Assembly (NCBI RefSeq): GCF_002288925.2
Contig: NW_022098067.1
Span: 3,082,762-3,146,761, forward strand
Reading direction: 5' to 3'
Length of the DNA stretch: 64,000 bases
Source: Delphinapterus leucas
Lineage: Eukaryota > Chordata > Mammalia > Artiodactyla > Monodontidae
Each line of letters begins with the position of its first letter. Position 1 is the stretch's first letter. The notes below the pieces were generated by a model. It did not search any database. It was not told the origin of the DNA and saw only the letters and a program-made list of their open reading frames with translations. The position numbers were made by a program, and so were the translations under genes. Below, one piece after another: positions 10,393 through 23,007 of this stretch.

Positions 10393-13300
10393 ACATATAT
10401 ATCAATAATACCTTAAATGTAAATGGATTAAATGCTTCCACCAAAAGACACAGACTGGCTGAATGGATACAGAAACAAGACCTGTATATATGCTGTCTAC
10501 AGGAGACCCACTTCAGGCCTAGTGACACATACACACTGAAACAGAAGGGATATAAAAAGATATTCCAGGCAAATGGAAATCAAAAGAACGCTGGAGTAGC
10601 AATTCTCATAGCAGGAAAAATGACTTTAAAATAAAGACTATTACAAGAGACAAAGAAGGACACTACATAATGATCTAGAGATCAATCCAGGAAGAAGATA
10701 TAACAACTGTAAATATTTATGCACCAAACATAGGAGCACCTCAATACATTAGGCAAATGCTAACAGCCATAAAAGGAGAAATCAACAGTAACACAATCAT
10801 AGTAGGGGACTTTAACACCCCACTTACATCAATGGACAGATCATCCAAAATGAAAATAACTAAGGAAACACAAGCTTTAAATGATGCATTACACAAGATG
10901 TACTTAACTGATATTTATAGGACATTCCATCCAAAAACAACAGAATATGCTTTCTTCTCAATTGCTCATGGAGAATTCTCAAGGATAGATCATTTCTTGG
11001 GGCACATATCGAGCCTTGGTAAATTTAAAAAAATTAAAATCATATCAAGAATATTTTCTGACAACAATGCTATGAGACTAGATATCAACTACAGGAAAAA
11101 AATGGCAAAACGTACAAACACATGGAGACTAAACAATACACTACTAAATAACCAAGAGATCACTGAAGAAATAAAAGAGGAAATTAAAAAATACCTAGAA
11201 AAAAATAACAATAAAAATATGACGACCCAAAACCTACGGGAAGCAGTTCTAAGAGGGAAGTTTATAGCAATAAAATCCTCTCTCAAGAAACAAAAATAAA
11301 AAACCTAACATTTCACCTGAAAAAATTAGAGAAATAAGAACAAACAAACCCCAAAAGTTAGCAGGAGGAAAGAAACCAAAAAGAACAGATCAGAAGTAAA
11401 TGAAAAAGAAATGAGGAAACGATAGCAAAGATCAATAAAACTAAAAGCTGGTTCTTTAAGAAGATAAACAAAATTGATAAACCATTAGCCAGACAAGTGA
11501 AGAAAAAAAGGGAGAAAACTCAAATCAGTAGAATTAGAAATAAAAAAAGAAGTAACAACTGACACTGCAGGAATAAAAAGGATCATGCGATATTACTACA
11601 AGTAATTATATGCCAACAAATGGACAACCTGGAAGAAATGGAAAAACTCTCAGAAAAACACAACCTTCAGAGACTGAACCAGGAAGGAATAGAAAATATG
11701 AACAGCCCAATCACAAGCACTGAAATTGAAACTGTGATTAAAAATCTTCCAATAAACAAAAGCCCAGGACCAGATGGCTTCACAGGTGAATTCTATCAAA
11801 ACATTTAAAGAAAGAGCTAACACCTATCCTTCTCAAACTCTTCTGAAACATAGCAGTGGGAGGAACACTCCCAAACCATTCTACTAGGCTACCATCACCC
11901 TGACACCAAAACTAGAAAAAGATATTACAAAGAAAGAAAACTACAGGCCAATATCACTGATGAACATAGATGCAAAAATCCTCACCAAAATACTAGCAAA
12001 CAGAATCCAACAGCACATTAAAAGGATCATAGAACATGATCAAGTGGGGTTTATCCCAGGAATGCAAGGATTCTTCAATATACACAAATCAATCAATGTG
12101 ATAAACCATATTAACAAATTGAAGGAGCAAAACCATATGATCATCTCAATAGATGCAGAAAAAAACTTTCAACAAATTTCAACACACAGTTATGATAAAA
12201 ACGCTCCAGAAAGTAGACATAGAGGATATTATCAACATAATAAAGGATGTACATGACAAACCCGCAGCCAACATCGTTCTCAATGGTGAATAAATGAAAC
12301 CATTTCTTCTAAGATCAGGAAAAGATAAGGTTGCCCACTCTCACTGGTATTCTTCAACATTGTTTTGGAAGTTTTGGCCACCGCAATCAGAAAAATAAAG
12401 AAAAAGAATCCAAATCAGAAAAGAAGTAAAACTGTCACTGTTTGCAGATGAAATGATAGTATACATAGAGAATCTTAAAGTTGCTACCAGAAAACTACCA
12501 GAGCTAATCAATGAATTGGTAAAATAGCAGGATACAAAATTAATGCACAGAAAACTCTTGCATTGCCATACACTAATGATGAAAAATCTGAAAGAGAAAT
12601 TAAGGAAACACTCCCATTTACCACTGCAACAAAAGGAATAAAATATCTAGGAATAAACCTACCTAAGGAATCAAAAGACCTGTATGCAGAAAACTATAAG
12701 ACACTGATGATAGACGTTAAAGATGATCCAAACAGATGGAGAGATATAGTATGAACTTGGATTGGAAGAATCAACATTGTGAAAATGACTATACTACCTA
12801 AAGCAATCTCAAGATTCAATGCAATCCCTATCAAGCTACCAATGGCATTTGTCACAGAACTAGAACAAAAAAATTCACAATTTGTATAGAAACACAAAAG
12901 AGCCTGAATAGCCAAAGCAATCTTGAAAAAGAAAAACGGAGCTGGAGGAATCAGGCTCCCTGGCTTCAGACTATAGTACAAAGCTACAGTAAACAAGACA
13001 GTATGGTACCGGCACAAAAACAGAAATATGTATCAATGGAACAGGGTAGAAAGGCCAGAGATAAACCTATGCACATATGGTCACCTTATATTTGGTATAG
13101 GAGACAAGAATATACAATGGAGAAAAGACAGCCTCTTCAATAACTGGTGCTGGGAGAACTGGACAACTACTTGTAAAAGAATGAATTTAGAACACTGTGT
13201 TACACCATACACACACAAAAAAACTCAATATGGATAAAGACCTAAGTGTAAGACTGGAAACTATAAAACTCGTAGTGGAAACTATAGGCAGAACACTCTA

Positions 13301-14136
13301 TGACATAAATCATAGCAAGATCCTTTTTGACCCACCTCATACAGAAATGGAAATAAAAACAAAAATAAACAAATGGGACCTAATGAAACTTAAAAGCTTT
13401 TACACAGCAAAGGAAACCATAAACAAGGTGAAAAGATAACCTGCAGAATTTGAGAAAATATTTGCCAATGAAGCAACTGACAAAGGATTAATCTCCAAAT
13501 TATACAAGCAACTCATGCAGTTCAATATCAAATAAACAAACAACCCAATCCATAAATGGGCAGAAGACCTATATAGACATTTCTCCAAAGAAGATATACA
13601 GATTGCCAACAAACACATGAAAGAATGCTCAACATCACTAATCATTAGAGAAATGCAAATCAAAACTACAGTGAGGTATTACCTCACACAAGTCAGAATG
13701 GCCGTCACCAAAAAATGTACCAATAAATGCTGGAGAGGGTGCACTATTGGTGGGAATATAAATTGATACAGCCACTATGGTGAACAGTATGTGGGTTCCT
13801 TAAAATCTAAAGATAGAACTACCATATGACCCAGCAATCCCATTACTAAGCATATACCCTGAGTAACCGTAATTCGAAAAGAGTCATGTACCACAATGTT
13901 CATTGCAGCTCTATTTGCAATAGCCGGGATGTGGAAACAACCTAATTGCCCATTGACAGTGAATGAATACAGAAGATGTGGCAGATATACACAATGGAAT
14001 ATTACCAGCCATAAAAAGAAAGGAACTTGAGTTATTCGTAGTTATGTGGATGGGCCTAGAGACTGTCATACAGAGTGAAGTAAGTCAGAAAGAGAAAAAC
14101 TAATACTGTATGCTAACACATATATATGGAATCTAA
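10393..14136 (+). pseudogene. L1 ORF2 (endonuclease/reverse transcriptase), broken
   Basis: This is the full domain series of ORF2. The N-terminal endonuclease includes 'CCLQETHF' at about 10487-10512 and a clean GDFNTP motif at about 10806-10823, inside a 180-codon open stretch (10757-11299). The RT domain has 'NKSPGPDGFTGEFY' (11757-11800) and 'IISIDAEK' (12140-12165). The catalytic box at 12441-12452 reads F-A-D-E where an active enzyme has F/Y-A-D-D. The C-terminal region has '[17 protein letters not shown]' (12741-12794). The C-X3-C zinc-knuckle region near 13726 is disrupted by a small deletion. Multiple stops divide the frame into pieces of 60-180 codons, so this is an inactive relic. 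Confidence 0.85.
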
Positions 14137-14407
14137 AAAGAAACAAAAATACGTTTCTGGAGAACCTAGGGAAAGGACAGGAATAAAGACACAGTTGTAG
14201 AAAATGGACTTGAGAACACAAAGAGGGGGTAGGGTAAGATGGGATGAAGTGAGAGAGTGGCATGGACATATATACACTACCAAATTTAAAATAGATAGCT
14301 AGTGGGAAGCAGCGACATAGCACAGGGAGATTAGCTCTGTGCTTTGTGCCCACCTAGAGGGATGGGATAGGGAGGGTGAGAGGGAGATGCAAGAGGGAGG
14401 AGATATG

Positions 14408-14462
<55 letters not shown>

Positions 14463-14559
14463 ATATAGCTGATTCATTTTGTTATACAGCAGAAATTAAC
14501 ACACCTTTGTAAAGCTATTATACTCCAATAAAGATATTAAAAAAATAAATAAAAGAATG
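14137..14559 (+). other. L1 3' UTR and tail
   Basis: It contains the characteristic 'ctagtgggaagcagc..atagcacagggagat' and 'gggtgagagggagatg' blocks, then the (TA)n run, then the conserved terminal 'ctccaataaagatatt' and an interrupted A tail. The same blocks appear reverse-complemented in the minus-strand L1s at 28.2 kb and 44.5 kb, which confirms the family. The minus-strand 95-codon ORF over it is not a gene. Confidence 0.85.
14407..14459. repeat. (TA)n microsatellite inside L1 3' UTR
   Basis: There are about 25 uninterrupted AT/TA units, expanded from the short 'tatatata' found at the same position in related L1 3' UTRs. It is probably polymorphic in length. Confidence 0.95.
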
Positions 14560-14569
14560 ACCCTTTTAA

Positions 14570-16950
14570 AGGAATAAAACAAATGGAGGGAAACCATCTC
14601 TGATGAAGGCAAACTTACTTGACAAAGACTTTAAACAATAGTCTTAAATACAGTCAAAATGCTAAAGGAAAACAAAAAGAACTAAAGGAAATCAGAAAAA
14701 CAATGTGTGAAAAATGAAAATAACAGTAAAGCAATAATTTTTTTAAAAGGCCAAATGAAAATCCCGTAGTTGAAATAACAGTTATGCAAAAATTCACTAG
14801 TGAAGGTCTTAACAGAAGATTTGAGCAGGCAGGAGAAAGAGACAGCAAAATTGAAGATAGGACAATTGAAATTATTGATCTGAAGAGCAAGGAAAAAAGA
14901 TTAAAGAAGAATGAGAAGAGCCAACAAACTCGTGCCACATGATCAAGTTGCATTAAATACATTTTATTGGAGTACCGCAAGGAAAAAAGAGAAAAAAGCA
15001 GAGAATATTTGAAGAAATAGCAGCTGAAAATATCTCAACATAGACTGTGGACAAAATCTACAAATCCAAAACACTCAACAAAGTACAAGTAAGATAAACT
15101 CATATAGACCTTATCCAAGACAGACTATAATGAGATTGTTCAAAGACAAAGATAAAATCTTGAAAGCAGCAAGACAGAGACAACTTATCAAGTAAAAGGG
15201 ATTCACAATATGATTAATAGCCAATTTCTTCTTAGAAATCATGGATTCCTGGAGGCAGTGGGATGATATTTAAAGTGCTAAAAGAAAAAACTATTAAGAA
15301 TACTCTATCCAGAATTCATGTTCTTCAAAAATGAGGGAGAACTTGAGATATTCCCAGATAAACAAAAGTTAATTGAGTTCATTACCACTTGACCTGTATT
15401 ATAAGAAGTGATAAAGGGAATCCTTTAGGGTAAGTTAAAAGGGCAATTGTAATTCAAAGCTGTATTAATAAGTAAAGGTATCTGGTAATGATAAATATCT
15501 GGCCAAATAACAAATCCAGTACAATTATACCTTTGGTTTGTAATTTCACTTTTTATTTCCTATAAAATTTAAAAGACAAATTCATAAAAATAATTATAAG
15601 TCTATGTTGTTGGGCACACAATATATAAAGATGTAATTCGTTGTAACACCATAAGGCAGGGGGAGACAGGAGTATTTTTTTTGTGTGTGTGTGCCAAGTT
15701 AAGTTGGCATCAATTTGAACATAATTTTAGGATGTTTAGTGTCATCCTAGTGGTATTCACAATGAAAATGTCTAAAAACTACACAAAAAAGATATGAGAA
15801 GAAAATAAAACATATTATTATTAAAAAAAAACTAAAAACAAAGGAATGCAGTAATGGTGGAAATGAGGAACAAAAAGCTATTAGGCATATAAAAAGTAAA
15901 TGGGAAAGTGATAGAAGTAAGTCATTCTTTTTCTTTAACTTTCAAACTGTTGCATTAAGCATTCCAATTAAAAGCCATAGATGAGAAAAATGGATAAAAC
16001 AACAACAACACAACACCAATGTTTTCTACAGGAAGCTCACTTTAGATCTAGAGACACAAATGAATTAAAAGTGAAAGAATGGGGAAAAAAATACATGCAT
16101 ATTGTAATCAAAAGACAGCAGGCATAGTGATCCTGATATCACACAAAACTGACCTTCAGTCAAACTGTTACAAAAGACAAAGAAGGGCATTACACATTGA
16201 TAAAAAGGCTCAAATTATCACAAAATATAACAATTTTAACCATATTTACCCCAAAGAAGAGAACCCCAAAATATATGAAGCAATTATTAATAGAATTAAA
16301 GGAAACATTAGCTCCACAATAGTAGTTAAGTCTTCAATAGATTATTGTCCATAATGGACAGAACACCTAGACAGAAAATCGACAAAGAGACAAAGGACTT
16401 GAAATGCACTATAAACCAACTAGATATGTAGACATATGTAGAACTAATAAACATATGTAGAACAGGTCATCCAAAACAGTGTAAATTGCATTCTTTCAGA
16501 ACACATGAAACATTCTCCAAGGTAAGTCATATGTTATCCCACAAAAAAAGCCTCAGTATATTACAAAATATTGAAATCATACAAAATATGTTCTCTGACA
16601 ACAATGGAATGTAGGTGGCAGTCAATAGCAGAAGGAAAAGTAAAAAATTCACAACTATGTGAAAACTTAAAAGACACACTCAAGCATCACAGGAGTAAAA
16701 GATATAACAGGAAATTAATTTTAAAATATACACCAAATGTGATGAGATTTAGCAAAGGCAGTGCTCAGAAGGAAAGTTATAGCTCTAAACACCTATATTT
16801 AAAAAGAAGTAGGATCTCAAATCAACAACCTAACTGTACACCTTGAGGAAGTAAGAAAAGTACTAAAACCAAAGTTAGCAGTAGGGAGTAAATAATAATA
16901 GTAATAAAATTATTAGAGAGAGAAAAATAAAATAAAGAACAGAAAAGCAG
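14570..16950 (+). mobile_element. Ancient L1M copy, 5' part (ORF1 end to ORF2 endonuclease)
   Basis: This is much more diverged than the preceding L1. The ORF1 region spans about 14640-15420, with 'QWDDIFKVLKEK' at 15258-15293 and a following 'DKQK..EF.TT.PALQ'-like piece to about 15425. An AT-rich inter-ORF stretch follows, then the ORF2 endonuclease region from about 15940. It ends near the 'K.S--KEIIII'-like linker at about 16870-16940. It appears to resume at 22411-22535, having been split by the L1 at 16958. The longest open pieces are 91 codons (16079-16354 and 16571-16846). Confidence 0.7.
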
Positions 16951-16957
16951 GAAAAGA

Positions 16958-18212
16958 GGGTGGTAATCAAGATGGCAGAAAAGAAAGATGTGGAGCTAAA
17001 CTCCTCCCATAAATACATCAAAAATATAACTACATGTGGAACAATTCTCACAGAATACCCACTGAACACTGGCAAAAGACCCCATACTACCAAAGCTACA
17101 AGAAATATCACTATGTAACAGAGTAGTATAAAAGGGAAAAAAAGGAATTGGGACTGGACTGTGTCCCTGGGAGGGATCTGTGAAAGGAGAAATGTTCCCT
17201 CACCGTGAGAACATCATGTACTGGCTAGGAGGTCAGCCAGAATAGATAGAGAGCCACACATACTCAGAGGAGAGTATAGCAGCTGGTTTGCAGCAGGCAG
17301 GACAGAGAGAGACCAGGACAGACCTCACTGCACCTCCCAGCCTGAGACAGGTGTCTACTGTTGTGTGAAGTGGCTAGGTGCTGAAACTCAGACTTCAACA
17401 GACAGACCCAGGAAGAGGACTCAGTTTGGTGGTGGGGAGACAGCCAAAAGGGCCTGAAGTGTGGTTGGGGTCACAACTGGTTGTGTGTGCAGGATGGAGC
17501 CCAAGTCCTACATAGAATCCCCATTGTTAAGACACACAAAAGGAGGGGTGGGGGCTCACCATAGCAGTTTCATTCTCCCTGTGCTAACAGCGGGTGCAGC
17601 TCATGGCTGGCAGCAGAGCCTGGGGAAGATTAATGGCACACCCATAGCAGGCTTTGTTGGTGAGCATAAGTGGAATCTGAGCCAATTACCAGTTTGCCCA
17701 CTGCGGAGGCAGGGTCAAGTACAGTGCCAATGATAATTTACTTTGCGAGTGCCACACCAGATGACAGGTGAAATCAAAGAGTGCATGTACTGGTGGACAG
17801 TTCCTGGTGAAGAATACACAGTGGCTCCATTCCCAGAGGGAGTGCTGCAGTCCTATCTACCACACACCATACCTTAGAACTGGATCTGAAGGCTTTCTCA
17901 AACAACTGAGGAGTAGACCCTGCCTCCAACAGAGCTGTGACAACTACAGAGCAAAGAAGATGCCCTGCTCAATGTCCAGTGCAGGCTCTGGTCACAACAA
18001 TACCAATAACACCCTCCATCAATAACACCGTTTTCCTCAAGGCCACCCAAGGAAAGACATGGCAGGCATCCATGCTAAAAACATCCTTCACAGCAAAAAA
18101 ATTGGACTTATGTAGGCTACACAGGGACACTCTCACATAAAAAATAGCCCTTCAGGACCATGGTAAATAACTATTTTCCCTAAATTAATAGAGTCAAGGG
18201 AAAATAAGTAAA
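16958..18212 (+). promoter_or_regulatory. L1 5' UTR of a second type, decayed
   Basis: This is a GC-richer 1.25-kb segment between the element start and ORF1. It differs from the 5' UTR at 8949, so the two elements belong to different L1 promoter lineages. Small ORFs here (90 codons at 17461-17733, 85 at 17768-18025) are Ser/Gly/His-rich, have no known domain and lie in known non-coding L1 sequence. Confidence 0.65.
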
Positions 18213-19320
18213 ATGAAAAAGGAGAGGAATCACTCCCAGTTAAAAGAAGAAGAGAAATCTCCTGAAAGACAATTAAACAGACCTCTTCAGTCTACCAGAC
18301 CATGAGTTCAAAAAGGAGGTAATAAAAATGCTAAAGGAATTAAGAAAGGCTATTTATAGAAATGCAGGTCTCTGTAACAAGGAAGTAGAATTTATAAAGA
18401 TGAACCAATCAAAACTAGACAACTCAATTTCTGAGAAGAAAACAAAGCTAAAGGCAATGAATAGAAAAGTAAATAATGCTGAAGTACAAATAAGTGATCT
18501 GGAAGATAGAATAATGGAAATCACCCAATCAGAACAGCAGATAGAAAGACAAATTAAAAAAAAAAAGGAAAGCAACATACAAGATTTATGGGATAATACA
18601 AAATATGTCAATCTACATGTAATAGTGAATCCCAGATAAAAAGGGATTGAAAGAAATTATTTGTATTTGAAGAAATTATGGCTGAAAACTTCCCAAACCT
18701 AAAGAAGGAAACAGATATCCAGGTACAGGAAGTGCAGAGAGTCCCAAACAAGATGAAGCCAACCAGACCTACATCAAGACATATTATAATCAAAATGGCA
18801 AAAGTTAAAGATTCTAAGGCAACAAGTAAAAAGCAAAGAATTAATTACAAGGGAACCCCAATAAAGCTATCAGCTGATTTCTGTACAGAAACTTTGCAGG
18901 CCACAGGGAGTAGCACAATATATTCAAAGTCCTGAAAGGGAAAAACCGAAAACCTAGGATATTTTACCCAACAAGACTATCATTTAGAAGAGAGAGAGAG
19001 ATAAAAAATGTGCAGGGCTTCCCTGGTAGCGCAGTGGTTGAGGGTCCGCCTGCCGATGCAGGGGACACGGGTTCGTGCCCTGGTCCGGAAGGATCCCATA
19101 TGCCACAAAACGGCTGGGCCCATGGGCTGTGGCTGCTGAGCCTGCACGTCTGGAGTCTGTGCTCCATGGCATGAGAGGCTGCAACAGTGAGAGACCCACG
19201 TACTGCAAAAAAAAAGAAATGTGCAATACTAAACCTATCCTAAAGGAAACATTGAAAGGTCTTCTCGAAATAGAAAAGAAGCAAGAATCTACAGGAAAGG
19301 GAAAAATCACAATAGGATAA
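18213..19320 (+). pseudogene. L1 ORF1, broken and interrupted by a SINE
   Basis: A start at 18213 gives MKKERNHSQLKEEEK. A 103-codon open piece (18328-18639) is strongly coiled coil, with heptad-like 'KAMNRKVNNAEVQISDLEDR', followed by 'IQDLWDN'. The C-terminal half, 18678-18935, holds 'PTSRHIIIKMAK' and 'YKGTPIKLSADF'. The end is split at 19014/19217 by a CHR-2-like SINE; the reading resumes with 'ILKETLKGLLE'. A frameshift lies near 18640-18680. It is not translatable as one protein. Confidence 0.78.
19015..19216 (+). mobile_element. CHR-2-like SINE inserted in L1 ORF1, with TSD
   Basis: It has a tRNA-like head, GGGCTTCCCTGGTAGCGCAG, with B-box-like GGTTCGTGCC near 19070. The roughly 200-bp body ends in an A-rich tail at about 19206-19216. 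Perfect 9-bp direct repeats AAATGTGCA lie at 19006-19014 and 19217-19225. This compact type is a marker of the cetacean/hippo lineage as I recall it. The opposite-strand ORFs here are shadows. Confidence 0.92.
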
Positions 19321-19740
19321 TCAAGTACATAAAAGAATTGTAGGTCAGTTAAATAAGCCAGTAAGTAGATTTAAAAAAACCCAAAAACGTTTTGTGAAAG
19401 TGACTATAACTACAATGAATATCAAAAGGTTAAACATGAAGTTGTAAAATAAGACATCAAAATCATAAAATGTGGAGGAGAGAAGTAAGAAAATGTAGAT
19501 TTTTTAGAATGTGTTTGAGCTTATGCAACTACCTGTCTAAAGCAAATAGAGTAATGAGTTAACATACTTAAAAATTAGGGTAACCACAAATCGAAAGCAT
19601 ACAATAGATTCACAAAAAACAAAAAGAAGAGAAGCCAAGCATAATACAAAAGAAAACCATCAAAGCACAAAAGGAAAAGCAAAAAGAAAAAGAGAGGGAC
19701 AAAGAAGAAATATAAAATCAATGGGAAAAAAAGGTTTAAA

Positions 19741-22410
19741 ATGACAATAAATATATATCTATCAATAATTACCTTAAATGTCAATGGACTAAATACTCTA
19801 ATCAAAAGACACAGAGTGTTAGATTGGATAAAGAAACAAGAGCCTACAATATGCTGCCTACAGGAGACCCACTTTAGGGCGAAGAACACACATAGATTGA
19901 AAGTAAGGGTATGGAAAAAGATATTTCATGCAAATGGAAATGAAAAGAAAGTGGGGGTTGCAATACTCATATCGAGTAAATAGACTTAAAACAAAGTCCA
20001 AAAAGAAAGATAATCACTATGCAATGATAAAAGGATCAATACAAGAACAGGATATTACACTCATTAATATATATGCACCCAGTAGAGGAGCACCTAAATA
20101 CATAAAACAAATACTTACAGACATAAAGGGAGAAACTGATAGAAATACAATAAAAGCAGGAGATTTTAACACCCCACTGAAATCAATGGACAGAAATTCC
20201 AGACAGAAAATTAATAAGACAACAGAGATATTAAATGACAAAATTCAACAGTTAGACTTAATTGATATTTTTCAAGACATTTTATCCAAAAACAAAACAA
20301 AACAAAAAACAAGCCAAACAAACTAATAAAAAACCCAGAATACACATTATTTTCAGGTGCACATGGAATATTCTCTAGGTGAGACAACATATTAGGACAC
20401 GAGAAAAGCCTCAACAATTTTAACAGTACAAAATTTATTTCAAACATTTTTTCTGATCACAACAGCATGAAACTAGAAATCAACCACAGAAAGATAAATG
20501 AGAAAAAAACCCACACAATTACATGTAGACTAAACAGCATGTTACTGAAAATCCAGTGGGTCAATGATGAAATCAAAGAAGAAATTTTAAAAATGCCTTG
20601 AAACAAATGACAATGAAAACACAACCATACAAAAACTATGGGCTGCAGGAAAAGCAGTCCTAATAGGGAAGTTCATAGCAATACAGGCCTTCCTCAGAAA
20701 ACAAGAAAAATGTCAAATAAACAACCTAAACTATCACCTAAAACAATTAGATAAGAAAAAACCTAAATTCAGCAGAAGAATGGAAATAATAAAGATCAGA
20801 GAGGAAATAAATTACATGAGATTAAAAAATAACAATAGAAAAAATCAATAAAACCAAGAGTTTGTGTTTTAAATGGGTAAACAAAATTGACAAACCTCTG
20901 GCCGGGCTCACCAAGAAGAAAGATGAGAGGACTGAAATAAACAAAATAAGAAAGGAAAGAAGAGAAATAACTTATATTGCAGAAATACAAAATTCCATAA
21001 GAGAATACTATGAACAATACGTGAACAAATTGGACCACCTAAAACAAATGGACAGCATTCTAGAAACATATAGCCTACCAAAACTAATCAAGAAGAAACA
21101 GATTTTGAACAGACTGATCACTAAAAGTGAAATAGGACCTGTAATAATAATAATAATAATAATACACCTCTGAAAACAAAAGACCAAGACCAGATGGCTT
21201 CACTGGGGAACTCTACCAAACATAAAAGAAGAACATACACAGATCCTTCTCAAACTCTTCCAAAAACTCGAAGCTGAGGGAACACTCCCAGAGTCATTCT
21301 GTGAAGCCACCATCACTCTGATAGTAAAGCCAGACCAAGACCCTACCAAAAAAGAAAATTACAGGCCAATATAGATGCAAAAATCTTCAAGAAAAGATTA
21401 GCAAATCAAATCCAACCACACATAAAAAGCATCATACACCTTGATCAGGTTGGATTCATCCCAGGATCACAAGCATGGTTCAACATATGCAAATCAATCA
21501 ATGTGTACACCACATCAACAAAACAAAAAGATGTAAACCACATGATCATCTCAATTGACGCAGAAAAAGCATTTGACATAATTCAACCTACATTCATGAT
21601 AAAAAGTCTTACCGAAGTGGGTATAGATGGAATATATCTTAACATCATAAAAGCTGTTTATGACAAACACACAGTAAACATTATAGTTTACAGTGAAAAG
21701 CTGAAAGTTGTCCCGCTAAAATCTGGAACAAGACAAGGATGCCCACTCTCACCACTTCTATTCAACATAGTATTGGAAGTCCTAGGGATAGCAATAAGAC
21801 CAGAAAAAGAAATAAAATGTATCCAAATTGGAAGGGAAGAGGTAAAATTTTCACTATATGCAGATGGCATGATATTTTATATAGAATACCCTAAAGACTC
21901 CGCACAAAAACTACTAGAACTGATAAAAAAAATATTCATCAGGGTAGGAAGATAGAAGATTAACATACAGACATCTGTTGCATTTCTTTATACTAACAAT
22001 GAAACATAAGAAAAAGAAAGTAAAAACAAAGTCACTTTTAAAATCGCATTAAAAAAAAAACAACCTAGGAATAAACCTTACCAAGGAGATCAAAGACTTC
22101 TACACTGAAAAAGATTGATAAAGGAAATTGAAGATGATTCAAAGAAATGGAAAGGTATCACATGCTTTTTGGTTGCAAGAATTAATATTGTTAAAATGGA
22201 CAAAAGACCCAAACAATCTACAGATTTAATTCAACCACTATCAAATTACCCTTAAAATTTTTCACAGAACTAGAACAAATAATCCTAAAATTTATATGGA
22301 ACCACAAAAGACCCAGAATTGCCAAAGCAATACTGAGAATAAAGAACAAGTCTGGAGGCATAACTCTCCCAGACATCATATCATAGCTTCCACAAAGCTA
22401 TGATAATCTT
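19741..22410 (+). pseudogene. L1 ORF2, N-terminal two thirds, broken
   Basis: It begins with a clean ATG at 19741 (MTINIYLSIITLNVNGLN). The endonuclease retains 'CCLQETHFR' and 'GDFNTP' but stops at 19981 and is frameshifted. After a (TAA)n run at about 21141-21162, the RT domain includes a 150-codon open piece (21503-21955) with '[11 protein letters not shown]' and '[17 protein letters not shown]'. The catalytic box at 21857-21868 reads Y-A-D-G, so the second aspartate of YADD is lost. It ends abruptly near 22410, lacking the Cys/His knuckle. It is inactive by several independent lesions. Confidence 0.85.
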
Positions 22411-22535
22411 AATGAATAAATTAACCAGTTAAATATAATAGTATGAAATAATGTAAACAAATGTATGACAACAAATTAGTTAACCTAGACAAAATGTAGA
22501 AATTCCTAGAAACATGCAAATTACCTAAAACTGGC
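22411..22535 (+). mobile_element. Old L1 ORF2 sliver, probable continuation of the 14.6-kb L1M
   Basis: The reading '..KLVNLDKM-KFLETCKLPK' (22470-22527) matches the part of ORF2 between endonuclease and RT ('ANKLDNLEEMDKFLETY'-type). It lies about 80 codons downstream of where the L1M at 14570-16950 leaves off. The simplest reading is that the younger L1 landed in this older one and some bases were lost at the right junction. Confidence 0.5.
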
Positions 22536-23007
22536 TGTGATTGTCAATTTTATGTGTCAGTTTTGCTGACCAGATTTTTTTTGTCAAACACTAGTCTAGA
22601 TGTTGCTTTAAAAATGTTTTTGATGTGATTAACACTTTAAATCTGTTTAATTTAAGTAAAGAACATTGACCTCCATAATGTATATTGGCCTCATCCAATC
22701 AGTTGAAGGACTTAGCAAAAAATGAGGTCTCCCAATGAAGGAATCTTATCTTCAGACTGCAACATAGAAATTCCACCTGAGTTTCCAGCCTTTAGACTTT
22801 AGTCTACAACATTTCTTCTCACCTGAATCTCCAGATCTCCAGTCTACCAACTTGCCCTACAGGTTTCAAATTTGCCATTCCTCACAATACCCAAATTGCT
22901 TGAGCCAGTTTCTTAAAATAAATCTCTCTCTCTTGCCCTATTGAGAAAAAGAGAGACACACAGACAGAAAGCCAGCTAGACAGAGGCAGAGAACAATGAC
23001 TAATACA
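22536..23007 (+). mobile_element. ERVL-type LTR (MLT2 family-like)
   Basis: It starts TGTGATTGTCAATTTTATGT and ends ..TGACTAATACA. Internal boxes are characteristic of MLT2 LTRs: 'gatgtgattaacactttaaatc', 'ggcctcatccaatcagttgaagg', 'gagccagtttcttaaaataa', and a (TC)-rich stretch after the AATAAA signal. It runs directly into ERVL-like internal sequence, so it is a 5' LTR and not a solo LTR. No matching 3' LTR is in the window. Confidence 0.75.

Larger units (their letters stand above)
8949..14559 (+). mobile_element. Nearly full-length L1 LINE
   Basis: The components lie in order. A GC-richer 5' UTR begins at about 8949 ('ctctggccgggtatcaggcc...gatgggagagcca'). ORF1 is at 9459-10322 and ORF2 at about 10393-14136. 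The 3' UTR follows, with a purine-rich stretch (14221-14400), a (TA)n run and an 'aataaa..attaaaaaaa' tail. A 9-bp match ACCCTTTTA at 8939-8947 and 14560-14568 is a plausible TSD; its position fixes both ends at the expected L1 termini. The 5' UTR is only about 0.5 kb, so some may be missing. Both ORFs are broken. Confidence 0.88.
16958..22410 (+). mobile_element. L1 LINE with 5' UTR, lacking its 3' end
   Basis: It starts with the typical L1 opening 'gagggtggtaatcaagatggcag' (in pieces) at about 16958. The 5' UTR runs about 1.25 kb, ORF1 lies at about 18213-19320, and ORF2 starts at 19741. Homology stops at about 22410 in the middle of ORF2, just after the 'LPDFKLYYKA'-equivalent. The C-terminal third of ORF2, the 3' UTR and the poly-A tail are absent. 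L1 insertion truncates the 5' end rather than the 3' end, so this implies a later deletion or rearrangement. Confidence 0.8.

Noticed and set aside
10757..11299. 180-codon ORF, a possible stand-alone endonuclease gene
   Set aside because: It is colinear with L1 ORF2 on both sides and lacks the N-terminal catalytic part of the fold, so it is a chance open piece of a dead ORF2.
14407..14459. (TA)n run considered as an origin-like or matrix-attachment element
   Set aside because: It sits at the standard AT-rich position of the L1 3' UTR and is explained as a microsatellite.
17461..18140. Plus-strand ORFs of 67-90 codons
   Set aside because: They sit in the 5' UTR of the L1 that starts at 16958, upstream of its ORF1. 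Composition explains them.
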